Of a DNA stretch of 15,680 nucleotides, positions 1 to 7,759 are shown in pieces. Below the pieces are notes generated by a model, which worked only from the letters and a program-made list of their open reading frames with translations, searched no databases and was not told the DNA's origin. This DNA is from DALYJJ01 sp031969915 (GTDB lineage Bacteria > Acidobacteriota > Terriglobia > Bryobacterales > Bryobacteraceae). Made by a program: the position numbers and the translations under genes. The stretch covers positions 1 through 15,680 of the forward strand of contig DALYJJ010000133.1 in the NCBI GenBank assembly GCA_031969915.1, read 5' to 3'. Every line of letters starts with the position of its first letter. The first letter of the stretch is position 1.

Positions 1-155
1 AAGACGGGCAGGAAGCCGATGATGGTGGTCAGCGTCGCGGTGACGATGCCGGGCGCGACCTCGCGGGCGCCGGCGATCACCGCCTCGATCACGCGCGGAT
101 CCGCCGGCGAGCGCAGCGGCGGTTCATTCGCCTCGGCGGCCCTGCGCTTGCGCTC
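1..155 (-). other. RND efflux transporter-like segment fused in frame to the regulator
   Basis: Read on the minus strand in the regulator's frame, this segment gives a charged loop (ERKRRAAEANEPP), then VIEAVIAGAREVAPGIVTAT and LTTIIGFLPV. In RND pumps (AcrB/CusA type) a cytoplasmic loop followed by GARE-x-x-x and a hydrophobic helix ending in FLPV is the standard layout after the conserved VVEN helix. It resembles no Fis or other helix-turn-helix. The junction lies near 150-165, where both families can supply a 'VE.' sequence (HLVER in the regulator, VEN-like in the pump), so a join at a short shared stretch is plausible. The assignment rests on motif recall over about 50 residues only. Confidence 0.55.
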
Positions 156-1253
156 CACCAGGTGCTGCAACTGGCGTACGTTGCCCGGCCAGGTGTACTC
201 CTGCATCGCACGCAGCCCGGATTCGACGAGCCTGGTGTGCTGGCCGTACCGCTCGTTGTAGCGCTTGAGGAAGAAATTGGCGAGCAGCGCCACGTCACCG
301 CCCCGCTCCCGGAGCGGGGGCACGAGAATTCGCATCACGTTCAGGCGGTACCACAGGTCTTCCCGGAACTTGCGTTCGTCCACCAGCTTTCGCAAATCGC
401 GGTTGGTGGCCGCGACAATCCGCACATCCACTTTCCGTCCCTTCGCGGAGCCGATGGGACGCACCTCGCGCTCCTGGAGGAAACGAAGCATGCGCTGCTG
501 GAACGCGAGGTCGATCTCGCCGATTTCATCGAGGAACACGGTCCCCTGATGCGCCGCTTCAAACACGCCCACGCGATCGCGGTCCGCGCCGGTATACGAA
601 CCGCGGAGCGCGCCGAACAATTCGCTTTCCAGGAGGCTGGGCGCGATCGCCGCGCAATCGACGGGAAGAAACACGCTCGCCACGCGCGGGCTGTTCTGAT
701 GAACCATCCGGGCGATCAGTTCCTTGCCCGTTCCGGTCTCGCCTTCGATCAGCACCGTGATGTCGGTCGGCGCCACGACGGAGATGGTCTTGTAGATCTC
801 GACCATCTTGGGCGAACTCCCAATCCACTCGGTTGGGGGCAGATCGTCGATGGTGGCGTCCTCTTCCTCTTCGACGAACGGCGCGCGCTGCGCCTCGGCA
901 CGCTGGAGCACGTCGAGCAGGCGGTCGAGTTCGAAGGGCTTGGCCACGTAATCGAACGCGCCGCCGCGGGTGGCCGCCATGACGGTCTCCATGCTGGCGC
1001 GGGCGGTCATCAGAATGACGGTGCAGGCGGAGTCGCGTTGTTTGGCTCTTTCGAGCACGTCGAGGCCGGTCCGTTCATCCAGATAGATGTCGGAGAGCAC
1101 GATCGGATAGGCGTGTTGATCGAGCCGCGCCAGCGCCTCTCGCGTGGAGGACACCGCTTCCACGGGATAGCCTTCCAGTTCGAGGAACGTGACGATGGTG
1201 GAACGGACGCCGCTGTCGTCTTCGACGACGAGCACCTTGGGCTTGCCGGACAT
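1..1253 (-). CDS. NtrC-type sigma-54 response regulator, C-terminus replaced (partial at left edge)
   Basis: This is a response regulator predicted to activate sigma-54 RNA polymerase after phosphorylation by the adjacent kinase. The receiver domain (residues about 5-118) has the acidic pocket E11-D12-D13, the phospho-acceptor D55 and K105. The AAA+ domain (about 141-360) has Walker A GETGTGKE (171-178), Walker B VFLDE (239-243) and the sigma-54 contact loop at 218-223, which reads GSYTGA instead of the usual GAFTGA. It ends in the usual TWPGNVRQLQHLVE. A Fis-type helix-turn-helix should follow but does not: from about residue 368 the frame continues for some 50 residues resembling an RND transporter, and it is still open at the window edge. 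The ATG lies 2 bases after the kinase stop, which implies translational coupling. The receiver and AAA+ identity is certain. The tail may be an assembly chimera or a real rearrangement, so a functional DNA-binding domain is not shown. Confidence 0.9.
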   Translation of the reverse strand, partial: MSGKPKVLVVEDDSGVRSTIVTFLELEGYPVEAVSSTREALARLDQHAYPIVLSDIYLDERTGLDVLERAKQRDSACTVILMTARASMETVMAATRGGAFDYVAKPFELDRLLDVLQRAEAQRAPFVEEEEDATIDDLPPTEWIGSSPKMVEIYKTISVVAPTDITVLIEGETGTGKELIARMVHQNSPRVASVFLPVDCAAIAPSLLESELFGALRGSYTGADRDRVGVFEAAHQGTVFLDEIGEIDLAFQQRMLRFLQEREVRPIGSAKGRKVDVRIVAATNRDLRKLVDERKFREDLWYRLNVMRILVPPLRERGGDVALLANFFLKRYNERYGQHTRLVESGLRAMQEYTWPGNVRQLQHLVERKRRAAEANEPPLRSPADPRVIEAVIAGAREVAPGIVTATLTTIIGFLPV

Positions 1254-1255
1254 AG

Positions 1256-3121
1256 CTACCGCGAAACCACCATCGTATCAGGCGCGGCAGGCGCACCCGC
1301 CTGGGCCGGAAGCACGATGGTGAAGCTGGAACCCTTCCCGGGCGCGCTGGCGACTTCCATCGTGCCCTCGTGCGCGGTGACGATCTGCTCGACGATCGAG
1401 AGGCCGATGCCGGTGCCCACTTCGCCCGAGGTCACCGCCTGCTTGGTCCGGTAGAACCTGCGAAAGATCTGCCGCAGTTCGGATTCGTCCATGCCGATAC
1501 CCTGGTCGGTTACGGTCAAGCGGCAAGCGCCGCCGCCGAACTGGACCCGCACATCGACGCGCGTCTCCTCCGGCGAATACTTGATGGCGTTGGTGAGCAG
1601 GTTGTAGAGGGCGTACTCCATCAATTCGCGATCGCCGGTGAGGCGCACCGGGGGCACGGGCGCCACCTGCACCGCGATGCGCTTCCGTTCCGCCACCTGC
1701 CTGACGCGCTCCACGCACACGTCCACAAGCGGCGAGGCCTCGAACGGCTCGCGCTTGAGCTCCATCTGTCCGGCGGTCAGCCGCTCGACGTCGAGAAACG
1801 TCTGGATCATGCGTCCGAGGCGGCGCGATTCGGCATGGATGGTCTGTGCGATGTGCTTGCGCTTTTCCTCGGGGAGGTTGTAGCGCGACATGATTTCGCT
1901 CGAACCCTGAATGGCGGTGAGGGGCGTGCGCATCTCGTGGGTGACGAAGTGAATCGCCTGCTGGTACCGGGCGCGATCGTCCTCGGTCTTGCGCAACTGG
2001 CTGCGCACGACGAAGTGCTTCCACATTCCCGCGCCTACCACGGAGAGCCACGCCGCGCCCAACGGGGCGAACAGAGGAAACACGACGCCATTCTGAAAGA
2101 GCAGGTGCGGCGCGGCGTGGGCGGCGGCCAGGACGAGGCCCGCAGCGGCGTAGGCGCGCGCGCCGGAGAGATACCAGAGAGCGAACCCGGCGGAAACGGC
2201 GATGAGCAGACACGCGAAGACGGCCGCGGCGGTTCCGGCCTCGCGGAAGAACACGCCGCCGGCGAGAGTTTCGAAGGCGTGGGCGTGGATTTCCACGCCG
2301 GGCATCTGCGACGACCCGCTGGTGGGCGTCATCAGGCGGTCGCGGGCCATGTTCTGGGCCACCACGCCTACGAACACCGCGCGGTCGCGGAAGCGCTCGC
2401 GCAGCTCGGGGTTCCGCTTGAGATCCAGGAGACTGATGCGCGGAACACCGTCGGGCCGGTAGCGGATGAGCATCTTCCGTCCGCCCGCGCGATGCACGGG
2501 CGCGACGGTTCCGGCGACTTCCAGATCCTGTGGGCTCTCGGTGATCGAGCCGGCGCGGGAATACAGCCGGAAGGTCTCCAGAGCGAGAGCCCAACGCCGG
2601 TCGCGCCCGACGATCACTTCGAGCGGGAGGGCGCGGTTGACCGAGTCGAGCGGATCGGGGAGGGCGTGCACGTGTCCGACCGCTTTCGCGAGCTTTCGGA
2701 ATCGCGCCAGGGGCTCTTGCCAGGCGCGTCCGCCGGGCATCTCGTCGCTCGGCAGCACCACGGCGGGCAGAGCCGCGAGCGCCGCTTCCAAGCGCCCGTC
2801 CAGAGCTTCGTCCTCAGCGTCCACGAGGGCGATGTCCACCGCCACGACCCGCGGCTGCGCGGCCTTCAAGGTTTCCAGCCCTTCGGCGAGAAACGAGCGT
2901 AAGCGGCGCTGGCCGCCCAACTCGAGCAGCGTCGCCTCATCCACGGTCAACAGGATGGAGCGCGGTTCACCCTCGCTTCGCACGTAGGCGCGAAACATCC
3001 AGTCGTATGCGTCGTTGTCGATCTGGGTAGCGAAGGAAGTGAGGCCGGCGGCGGCCGCGAGGAGAAATGCCGCGGCCAGGAGTGCAATGTAGCCAAACCT
3101 CTGGCGCGCGCGGGACTGCAT
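1256..3121 (-). CDS. CHASE2-domain membrane sensor histidine kinase
   Basis: This is a 621-residue inner-membrane sensor kinase, probable partner of the regulator that follows. Residues 11-30 form an N-terminal membrane helix. An extracytoplasmic CHASE2 sensor domain spans about 35-290 (start IDNDAYDWMFR, core RVVAVDIALVD, end MPGVEIHAHAFETL). Three hydrophobic helices follow (about 297-317, 322-340, 347-366), then a short coiled linker. The HisKA H-box is FVTHEMRTPL with phospho-acceptor H395. The ATPase domain has the N-box NLLTN (507-511), DQGIGM (539-544), FRRFYRT and GTGIGL (569-574). All catalytic motifs are intact. I chose the ATG at 3121 because the longer frame back to 3196 adds 25 hydrophilic residues before the first helix and overlaps the divergent glycosyltransferase. 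No clear ribosome binding site is visible. The ligand is unknown. Confidence 0.92.
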   Translation of the reverse strand: MQSRARQRFGYIALLAAAFLLAAAAGLTSFATQIDNDAYDWMFRAYVRSEGEPRSILLTVDEATLLELGGQRRLRSFLAEGLETLKAAQPRVVAVDIALVDAEDEALDGRLEAALAALPAVVLPSDEMPGGRAWQEPLARFRKLAKAVGHVHALPDPLDSVNRALPLEVIVGRDRRWALALETFRLYSRAGSITESPQDLEVAGTVAPVHRAGGRKMLIRYRPDGVPRISLLDLKRNPELRERFRDRAVFVGVVAQNMARDRLMTPTSGSSQMPGVEIHAHAFETLAGGVFFREAGTAAAVFACLLIAVSAGFALWYLSGARAYAAAGLVLAAAHAAPHLLFQNGVVFPLFAPLGAAWLSVVGAGMWKHFVVRSQLRKTEDDRARYQQAIHFVTHEMRTPLTAIQGSSEIMSRYNLPEEKRKHIAQTIHAESRRLGRMIQTFLDVERLTAGQMELKREPFEASPLVDVCVERVRQVAERKRIAVQVAPVPPVRLTGDRELMEYALYNLLTNAIKYSPEETRVDVRVQFGGGACRLTVTDQGIGMDESELRQIFRRFYRTKQAVTSGEVGTGIGLSIVEQIVTAHEGTMEVASAPGKGSSFTIVLPAQAGAPAAPDTMVVSR

Positions 3122-3129
3122 GAGTAAGT

Positions 3130-4260
3130 ATGAGTATACCCGTGCTCTGGTATTGGTTTCTCGCGATTCCCACTCTGCTTCTGGCGCTCGAGTCACTGCG
3201 CGGCGAAGGCCGGCGGCGCCGGTATTTCGAAAGCCGGCTCCCCACGCCCGAACCCGGCGTTTGCCCGCCGGCCACGGTCATCGTGCCGGTGAAGGGCCCG
3301 GACGAGGGCCTTCGCGAGAACCTCGCCTCGCTCGCCGCGCTCGACTACCCGGACTACGAACTGATCGTGGTGGCGCGCCGCGAGGAAGACCTCGACCGAT
3401 CGGCTGTTCCTGCCTCGGCGCGGGTGCTCATCGCCGACGGCCGCTTTGAGCCGCCCTGCGGGGAGAAGATCGAGAACCTGCTGGCCGCCGTGGGCCGCGC
3501 CCGCGGGAAGAGCGAGGTGTTCGCCTTCGCCGACTCCGACGGCGAGGTTCGCGCCGGCTGGCTGCGCGCCCTTGTGGCGGCGCTCGAAGAGCCCCGCGCC
3601 GGCGCGGCCACGGGTTACCGCTGGCACGTCCCGGCTCGCCCGAACGCGGCCTCGCTGTTCCGGTCCGCCTGGAACGGCGTGATCTACGGCGGCATGGGCG
3701 ACGGAGACAACCGCTTCGCCTGGGGCGGCGCGATGGCCATCCGGCGGGAGACCTTTTACGAGACCGACGTTCCGGCCTACTGGCGGGCGGCGATCAGCGA
3801 CGACTACCGTCTCTCGCGGGCCGTTCACGCGGCTGGCCTTCGGATCGTGTTCGCCCCCGGGGCCACCGTCGCCGCACGGGACCGCACCGACTGGCCGGAG
3901 TTCCTCGGGTGGATCCGGCGCCAGTTGATGATCACGCGGGCCAACGCGCCGCGGCTCTGGTGGCTCGGTTTCCTGGCGCACGTTTTGTATTGCGCCACGA
4001 TGGCCGCGTCGCTGGCGGCGCTGCCCTCGCCGGGGGCCGCTCTGGTGTTCGCGGCGCAACTGACCGCCGGATGCATCAAGGGACGCAACCGTCTGCGTCT
4101 GGCGGCGCTGGCGCTGCCGCATCTGGCCGCGGAGCTGCGGTCGCAAAGCGCGACGCAGGTATGGGCTTCTCCGGTGGTGACCTGGATCTGGCTCTGGTCG
4201 TTCGCCGCTTCCGCGTTCGGGCGCACCATTGTGTGGCGCGGCCGACGGTACCGCCTATAG
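3130..4260 (+). CDS. membrane glycosyltransferase, family 2 / GT21-like
   Basis: This 376-residue GT-A fold glycosyltransferase is probably held in the inner membrane. Residues 4-21 form a membrane helix. The catalytic domain starts at ATVIVPVKGPDEGL (48-61). It has GEKIENLLAA, the metal/nucleotide-sugar motif DSD (135-137), FAWGGAMAIRRETF, the probable catalytic SDDYRLSR (D224/D225) and RRQLMITR (263-270) in the place of the (Q/R)xxRW signature. Two or three C-terminal helices follow (about 276-300, 345-362). The layout resembles ceramide glucosyltransferases and the hopanoid-associated HpnI group, so a lipid acceptor is plausible but unproven. No hopanoid or sphingolipid genes lie nearby. 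It starts 8 bases from the divergent kinase and has no obvious Shine-Dalgarno. Its stop overlaps that of the converging gene. Confidence 0.85.
   Translation: MSIPVLWYWFLAIPTLLLALESLRGEGRRRRYFESRLPTPEPGVCPPATVIVPVKGPDEGLRENLASLAALDYPDYELIVVARREEDLDRSAVPASARVLIADGRFEPPCGEKIENLLAAVGRARGKSEVFAFADSDGEVRAGWLRALVAALEEPRAGAATGYRWHVPARPNAASLFRSAWNGVIYGGMGDGDNRFAWGGAMAIRRETFYETDVPAYWRAAISDDYRLSRAVHAAGLRIVFAPGATVAARDRTDWPEFLGWIRRQLMITRANAPRLWWLGFLAHVLYCATMAASLAALPSPGAALVFAAQLTAGCIKGRNRLRLAALALPHLAAELRSQSATQVWASPVVTWIWLWSFAASAFGRTIVWRGRRYRL
4255..4260. other. overlapping convergent stop codons in a palindrome
   Basis: The six bases CTATAG form a perfect palindrome. The plus-strand TAG at 4258-4260 ends the glycosyltransferase, and the minus-strand TAG at 4257-4255 ends the secreted protein on the other side. 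The genes therefore overlap tail to tail by 6 bases, with no room for a terminator between them. Confidence 0.85.
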
Positions 4261-4905
4261 CAGTTTGAGCGCGGCGTTCCCGGCCGGCCCTTCATAGAGC
4301 AACTCAACCGATTTCAAGTTCTTCGTCTTCCCGCGAAAGTAGAAGTAGAGGTAACCACGCCCGGGCTTTTCGCGCGGACCCTCGACGAGCGCCCCGGCGA
4401 CGGCGGCCTGATCCGCGGTCAGGGGCGGCTGCTCGGGTTCGGCCTGCGGCTCGGCGCCAGGCGCTCGCGGCGGCGCGGGCAGGCGGCCCTGCGCGGGCCG
4501 CGTATCGCCGGGAAACCGGGGCTCGGGAGTTCTGCGGCCCAGGATCACTGGCCCCGCGCTCGCCTCCAACCCGGGACGCCGCTCCCAATCCTCGTACTTG
4601 ATCGCGGCGGCAACGGCCGAAGGGGACTGCGCGGACAAGGTCTCCTTGCCGTTCAGCCGGAGGCGGAACTGCGAGTGCTTCACTTCGACGGGTGTCCGCG
4701 GCGCCGGGTACACTCCCACTTCGACCACCAGGTGGTCTTCGGTGAGGAAACTCTTGCCCTGGAGCGAAAAGCTGCGCGCCAGGTACTCTGCGCCGAGGGA
4801 ACAGCTCTGGAGGTCCCTGTGCGCCGGATAATCGGAAGCCTTGGGGAGAGGTTCGTTGCCCACTGCCGCCACGGCAATCACAAAAGCGAGGAGCCCACGC
4901 ACCAT
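4255..4905 (-). CDS. secreted protein of unknown function with Pro-rich insert
   Basis: This is a 216-residue protein I cannot assign to a named family. Starting at the ATG at 4905, it opens with a signal-peptide-like MVRGLLAFVIAVAAVG and then a mature region beginning near NEPLPKASDYPAH. The core (about residues 25-105) is beta-rich with LVVEVGVYP, QFRLRLNGKETL and AAAIKYEDWERRP. This resembles hypothetical secreted proteins I associate with Acidobacteriota. A Pro/Ala/Glu-rich stretch (about 115-165) follows, then a short C-terminal strand region (GYLYFYFRGKTKNLKSVELLYEGP) that looks like a second small beta domain. A longer frame upstream to 5178 exists but is Arg-rich, lies over the dacB gene and would bury the signal peptide, so I rejected it. 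It is divergent from the PBP4-type gene across 30 bases, which suggests an envelope role at most. Confidence 0.75.
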   Translation of the reverse strand: MVRGLLAFVIAVAAVGNEPLPKASDYPAHRDLQSCSLGAEYLARSFSLQGKSFLTEDHLVVEVGVYPAPRTPVEVKHSQFRLRLNGKETLSAQSPSAVAAAIKYEDWERRPGLEASAGPVILGRRTPEPRFPGDTRPAQGRLPAPPRAPGAEPQAEPEQPPLTADQAAVAGALVEGPREKPGRGYLYFYFRGKTKNLKSVELLYEGPAGNAALKLL

Positions 4906-4913
4906 GCCCGAAG

Positions 4914-4919
4914 TATAAT
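4914..4919 (+). promoter_or_regulatory. possible -10 box in the 30-base divergent gap
   Basis: The gap between the secreted-protein start (4905) and the dacB start (4936) contains a perfect TATAAT in otherwise GC-rich DNA. A start of transcription about 7 bases further would leave a leader of only about 10 bases before the dacB ATG. No good -35 hexamer lies 16-18 bases upstream. The same AT-rich patch could serve the divergent gene. Confidence 0.3.
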
Positions 4920-4935
4920 TCTTCCTATCCTTCCC

Positions 4936-6402
4936 ATGCGCCTGCTGCTTGCGTTGGTCATCGTGTCGGCATTGCCGGCGGCTCCGCTCAAGCGGGAGAT
5001 CGAGAGACTGTTGGCTTCGGCGCCGATGTCGCAACGCGCGCACTGGGGCATCCGCGCGGTTCGGCTGGACAACGGCAAGGTGCTTTACGAACGGCAGCCT
5101 CGGAGCTTTTTCACGCCCGCTTCGAACACCAAGCTCTTCTCCACGGCGCTCGGCCTCGCGCGTCTGGGGCCGGCGCATCGCTTTCTGACACGGGTCGCCG
5201 GCGACGCGGCTCCGGACGCGGAGGGGCGCCTGCGGGGCGATCTGCGGCTGATCGGCGGGGGCGATCCCACGCTCACCGCCCGTTCATTTCCCTACGACAA
5301 GACCGGCGTCCGGGGGGAACCGTTACGCGCGATCGAGGAGCTCGCCGCGCAGGTGGCCGCCCGTGGGGTTCGGGTGATCGACGGGGACATTGCGGGCGAC
5401 GACCGGGCCTATCCGTGGGAGCCCTACCCGGACGGCTGGGGCATTCAAGACGTAGTCTGGGAATACGGCGCCCCGGTGAGCGCGCTCACCATCAACGACA
5501 ACGCTGTGCGCCTCCGGGTACGGCCGGCCGCGCCAGGCCAATCGGCGATCGTCTCACTGGACCCGGCGATCGATCATTACGTCATTCACGATCGCGTGCT
5601 CACGGTGGACGGCGGCGACGGCCGGGTGGACGTGGACCGCCTGCCGGGATCGAACGAACTGCGGATCACGGGTTCCCTGCGCGCGGGCGGGATCGGCTAT
5701 TCGACGCTGATCGCGATCGACGACCCGGCGCTGTACGGCGCGCGTGCGCTGCGCGAGGCGCTGGTCCGCCGGGGCATCGTGGTGCGCGGACACGCCAAGG
5801 CGCTGCACCGTCTGCCGGGCGAAGCCGCTCCGGGGCCCCCCGCGCCCGGCACTGTGCTCGCGACCCGCGAATCCCCGCCGCTCGCCGAAATCCTGAAGGT
5901 AATCGACAAGGTGAGCCAGAACCTCTATGCGGAACTGGTGCTGCGCGAAGTGGCGCGAGTGAAGCGGGGCGACGGGAGCCGGCCCGCCGCGCTGGAGGAG
6001 ATGCGCGCTTTCCTGGCCGAAGCGGGGATCGCCAAGGAAGACTACCGGCTCGAAGACGGCAGTGGTCTCTCGCGCCTCGGCCTGATCACGCCGGAGGTGG
6101 TCACCGCGCTGCTGGCGCACATGGCGAAGTCGCCGCACGCCGAGGTGTGGTTCGACCTGCTGCCCGTTGCCGGTGTGGACGGCACGCTCGAGAACCGCTT
6201 CAAGGACGCCCCTGAGCCAGCCAGACGGATCGCCGCGAAGACCGGGTCATTGAGCCATGTGAACGCGCTGGGCGGGTACGCGGTGAACAGAAAAGGGCGG
6301 CGGATCGCTTTCTCGATTGTAGTGAACGCTTATCGAGGCTCCGCCAGCGAGGCCCGGGGCATCATTGACAAGATCGCGGTGTTGTTCGCGAACTCGGATT
6401 AG
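4936..6402 (+). CDS. dacB: D-alanyl-D-alanine carboxypeptidase/endopeptidase, PBP4 (peptidase S13)
   Basis: This periplasmic penicillin-binding protein trims or cleaves peptidoglycan cross-bridges. At 488 residues it is close to the usual length of the family. Residues 1-16 form a signal peptide (MRLLLALVIVSALPAA). The three active-site motifs of the S13 family are all present: SNTK (63-66) with the acylated serine S63, SQN (327-329) and KTG (435-437). The conserved DGSGLSR lies at 374-380. The long insert between the first two motifs, typical of PBP4, is retained. The ATG at 4936 is chosen because it starts the signal peptide. The frame is open further upstream but that part overlaps the divergent gene. 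FmdB follows after 31 bases on the same strand, so the two may be co-transcribed. Confidence 0.95.
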   Translation: MRLLLALVIVSALPAAPLKREIERLLASAPMSQRAHWGIRAVRLDNGKVLYERQPRSFFTPASNTKLFSTALGLARLGPAHRFLTRVAGDAAPDAEGRLRGDLRLIGGGDPTLTARSFPYDKTGVRGEPLRAIEELAAQVAARGVRVIDGDIAGDDRAYPWEPYPDGWGIQDVVWEYGAPVSALTINDNAVRLRVRPAAPGQSAIVSLDPAIDHYVIHDRVLTVDGGDGRVDVDRLPGSNELRITGSLRAGGIGYSTLIAIDDPALYGARALREALVRRGIVVRGHAKALHRLPGEAAPGPPAPGTVLATRESPPLAEILKVIDKVSQNLYAELVLREVARVKRGDGSRPAALEEMRAFLAEAGIAKEDYRLEDGSGLSRLGLITPEVVTALLAHMAKSPHAEVWFDLLPVAGVDGTLENRFKDAPEPARRIAAKTGSLSHVNALGGYAVNRKGRRIAFSIVVNAYRGSASEARGIIDKIAVLFANSD

Positions 6403-6433
6403 CAAAAACAGTTATAAATGAGAAGAAGCAGCT

Positions 6434-6664
6434 ATGCCGATCTACGAGTACCTTTGCGAAGACTGCGGAAACCGTTTCGAGAAGCTGGTCCGCAACTCAG
6501 ACACCGAGGGGCCGGCTTGCCCCTCCTGCGGAGAATCGCACTTGAAGCGGGAGCTCTCCACGTTTGCGGCCCACGCGAACGGGCGCTCGGCCGCTCCCGC
6601 ACCCATGCCGGGCGGCTGCCCCGCGGGCATGTGCCGGACCCCGGGACTCTGCGGGCGGAATTGA
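6434..6664 (+). CDS. FmdB-family zinc-ribbon protein
   Basis: This 76-residue protein starts with the FmdB/CxxC_CxxC signature MPIYEYLCEDCG. The zinc knuckle is C8-x2-C11 and C29-x2-C32, with the usual KRELS strand after it. A second Cys-rich tail (C62, C67, C73) is common in this family. FmdB proteins are called putative regulators, but their biochemical role is not settled. A purine-rich GAGAAGAAG about 6-14 bases upstream is a reasonable ribosome binding site, and the short spacer after dacB is AT-rich. The stop lies 3 bases from the stop of the converging M48 peptidase gene. Confidence 0.9.
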   Translation: MPIYEYLCEDCGNRFEKLVRNSDTEGPACPSCGESHLKRELSTFAAHANGRSAAPAPMPGGCPAGMCRTPGLCGRN

Positions 6665-6667
6665 CGC

Positions 6668-7759
6668 CTACCGGCCCCCCGCCCCCTGACTTTCCGGACA
6701 GACGTCGCGCCAGCCCGCCGGCGCCGGCAGTGGCGGGAATGAGTCGCGGTGCGGCCCGGCGAGCCGTCCGAGTTCCGAGATGCGCCCGGTGAGCGCAGGG
6801 TGGGTGGAGAGGTACGAAGCGGGCGCGTCGGAGGCGAGTCCCATGGACTGCAGACGCGCGAGCAGCGAGGCCAGCCCGTCCGGCCGGATGCGCGCCTTGG
6901 CCAGCATCTCAATGGCGCGCCGGTCGGCTTCTTCTTCCTCGTCCCTTCGGTAGCCGATCTTCATCAACTCCGTCGCGGCAACGATCGCCATGGGCTGGCC
7001 GGAACTGTCGACGCTGAACATGGACAGGATCGCGCGCCCGGAGAACTCCCGCGCAATGCCCCGCGTGGGATGCTTGCGCAGCACGTGCTGCATCTCATGC
7101 GCGAGCACGCCCGCGAACTCCTCCGGCGTTTCCGCGGCATCCAGAAGCCCGCGAAAGAAGACGATCCGGCCCCCCGGGGCGGCGAACGCATTCGGAATCG
7201 GATTCCGGTCGTAGCTCAAGCGAAAGTCGTACGTCACTCCCGGGATGGTGGCCTTCAGGCGCGCGACGATCCCGGCCAGACCGCGCTGCGCGGCGTTGTC
7301 TGCGCAGCGCGACGCGGGCGGCGCGAGGATGGACGTCACCGCCGCACCCAGGCGTTCTTCTACCACCGGCGGGGCCAGTTCGGCCAATGCGTTGCCGAGC
7401 AGCGGCACGCCCCTGGAGTACACCAAACCACCCGCCGCCACCAGCGCAACGCACGCCAGAAGCAGCACCGGCCATCGCAGCGCATGAACGTTCACCGGAG
7501 GAGCGCGGTACTGGGCCAGCGCCGCCGGGAACCGCCCGTCCTCGACGATCAGCACTTCCGTGCCGCCCCGCCGCTCCAGACGCATCGGCCCGTTGTGCGT
7601 CGATGCCGCTTCGATCTCCTCGAAGCGCCACGTCACCGCCGGTTCGATCCCATCGATGCGCACGCCTTCGGCGGCCAGCGAGATCCGCACGTCCAGCCGG
7701 CGCGGGCTGCGGCCGTCGTAATAGTAGCCGGAGAACGATTCGGGCGCGGGTGCGATCAT
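6668..7759 (-). CDS. membrane-anchored M48-family zinc metallopeptidase
   Basis: This 363-residue zinc protease is anchored by one helix. Residues about 8-90 form a small N-terminal domain (GYYYDGRSP, RLDVRISL, RFEEIE) like the DUF7092-type domain found on some M48 peptidases. A membrane helix follows at about 95-115, and then the M48 catalytic domain with NAFAAPGGRIVFFRGLL, the zinc site HEMQH (221-225) and the third ligand in EEEAD (about 275-279). The conserved STHPALTGRI (318-327) is also present. All catalytic residues are intact. Its ATG overlaps the stop of the upstream TPR-DUF898 gene by 4 bases (ATGA), which implies translational coupling and a shared function. Homologues act in envelope protein quality control, but the substrate here is unknown. 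Confidence 0.92.
   Translation of the reverse strand: MIAPAPESFSGYYYDGRSPRRLDVRISLAAEGVRIDGIEPAVTWRFEEIEAASTHNGPMRLERRGGTEVLIVEDGRFPAALAQYRAPPVNVHALRWPVLLLACVALVAAGGLVYSRGVPLLGNALAELAPPVVEERLGAAVTSILAPPASRCADNAAQRGLAGIVARLKATIPGVTYDFRLSYDRNPIPNAFAAPGGRIVFFRGLLDAAETPEEFAGVLAHEMQHVLRKHPTRGIAREFSGRAILSMFSVDSSGQPMAIVAATELMKIGYRRDEEEEADRRAIEMLAKARIRPDGLASLLARLQSMGLASDAPASYLSTHPALTGRISELGRLAGPHRDSFPPLPAPAGWRDVCPESQGAGGR

Noticed and set aside
162..1454. Plus-strand open frame of 430 codons
   Set aside because: It lies opposite the regulator, whose motifs are clear, and has only His/Asp/Gly-rich shadow composition with no family signature.
1370..2902. Plus-strand open frame of 510 codons
   Set aside because: It is antisense to the sensor kinase; GC-rich third positions keep the opposite frame open.
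3122..3196. Upstream start of the sensor kinase at 3196
   Set aside because: The added 25 residues are hydrophilic and overlap the divergent glycosyltransferase; the ATG at 3121 directly precedes the membrane helix.
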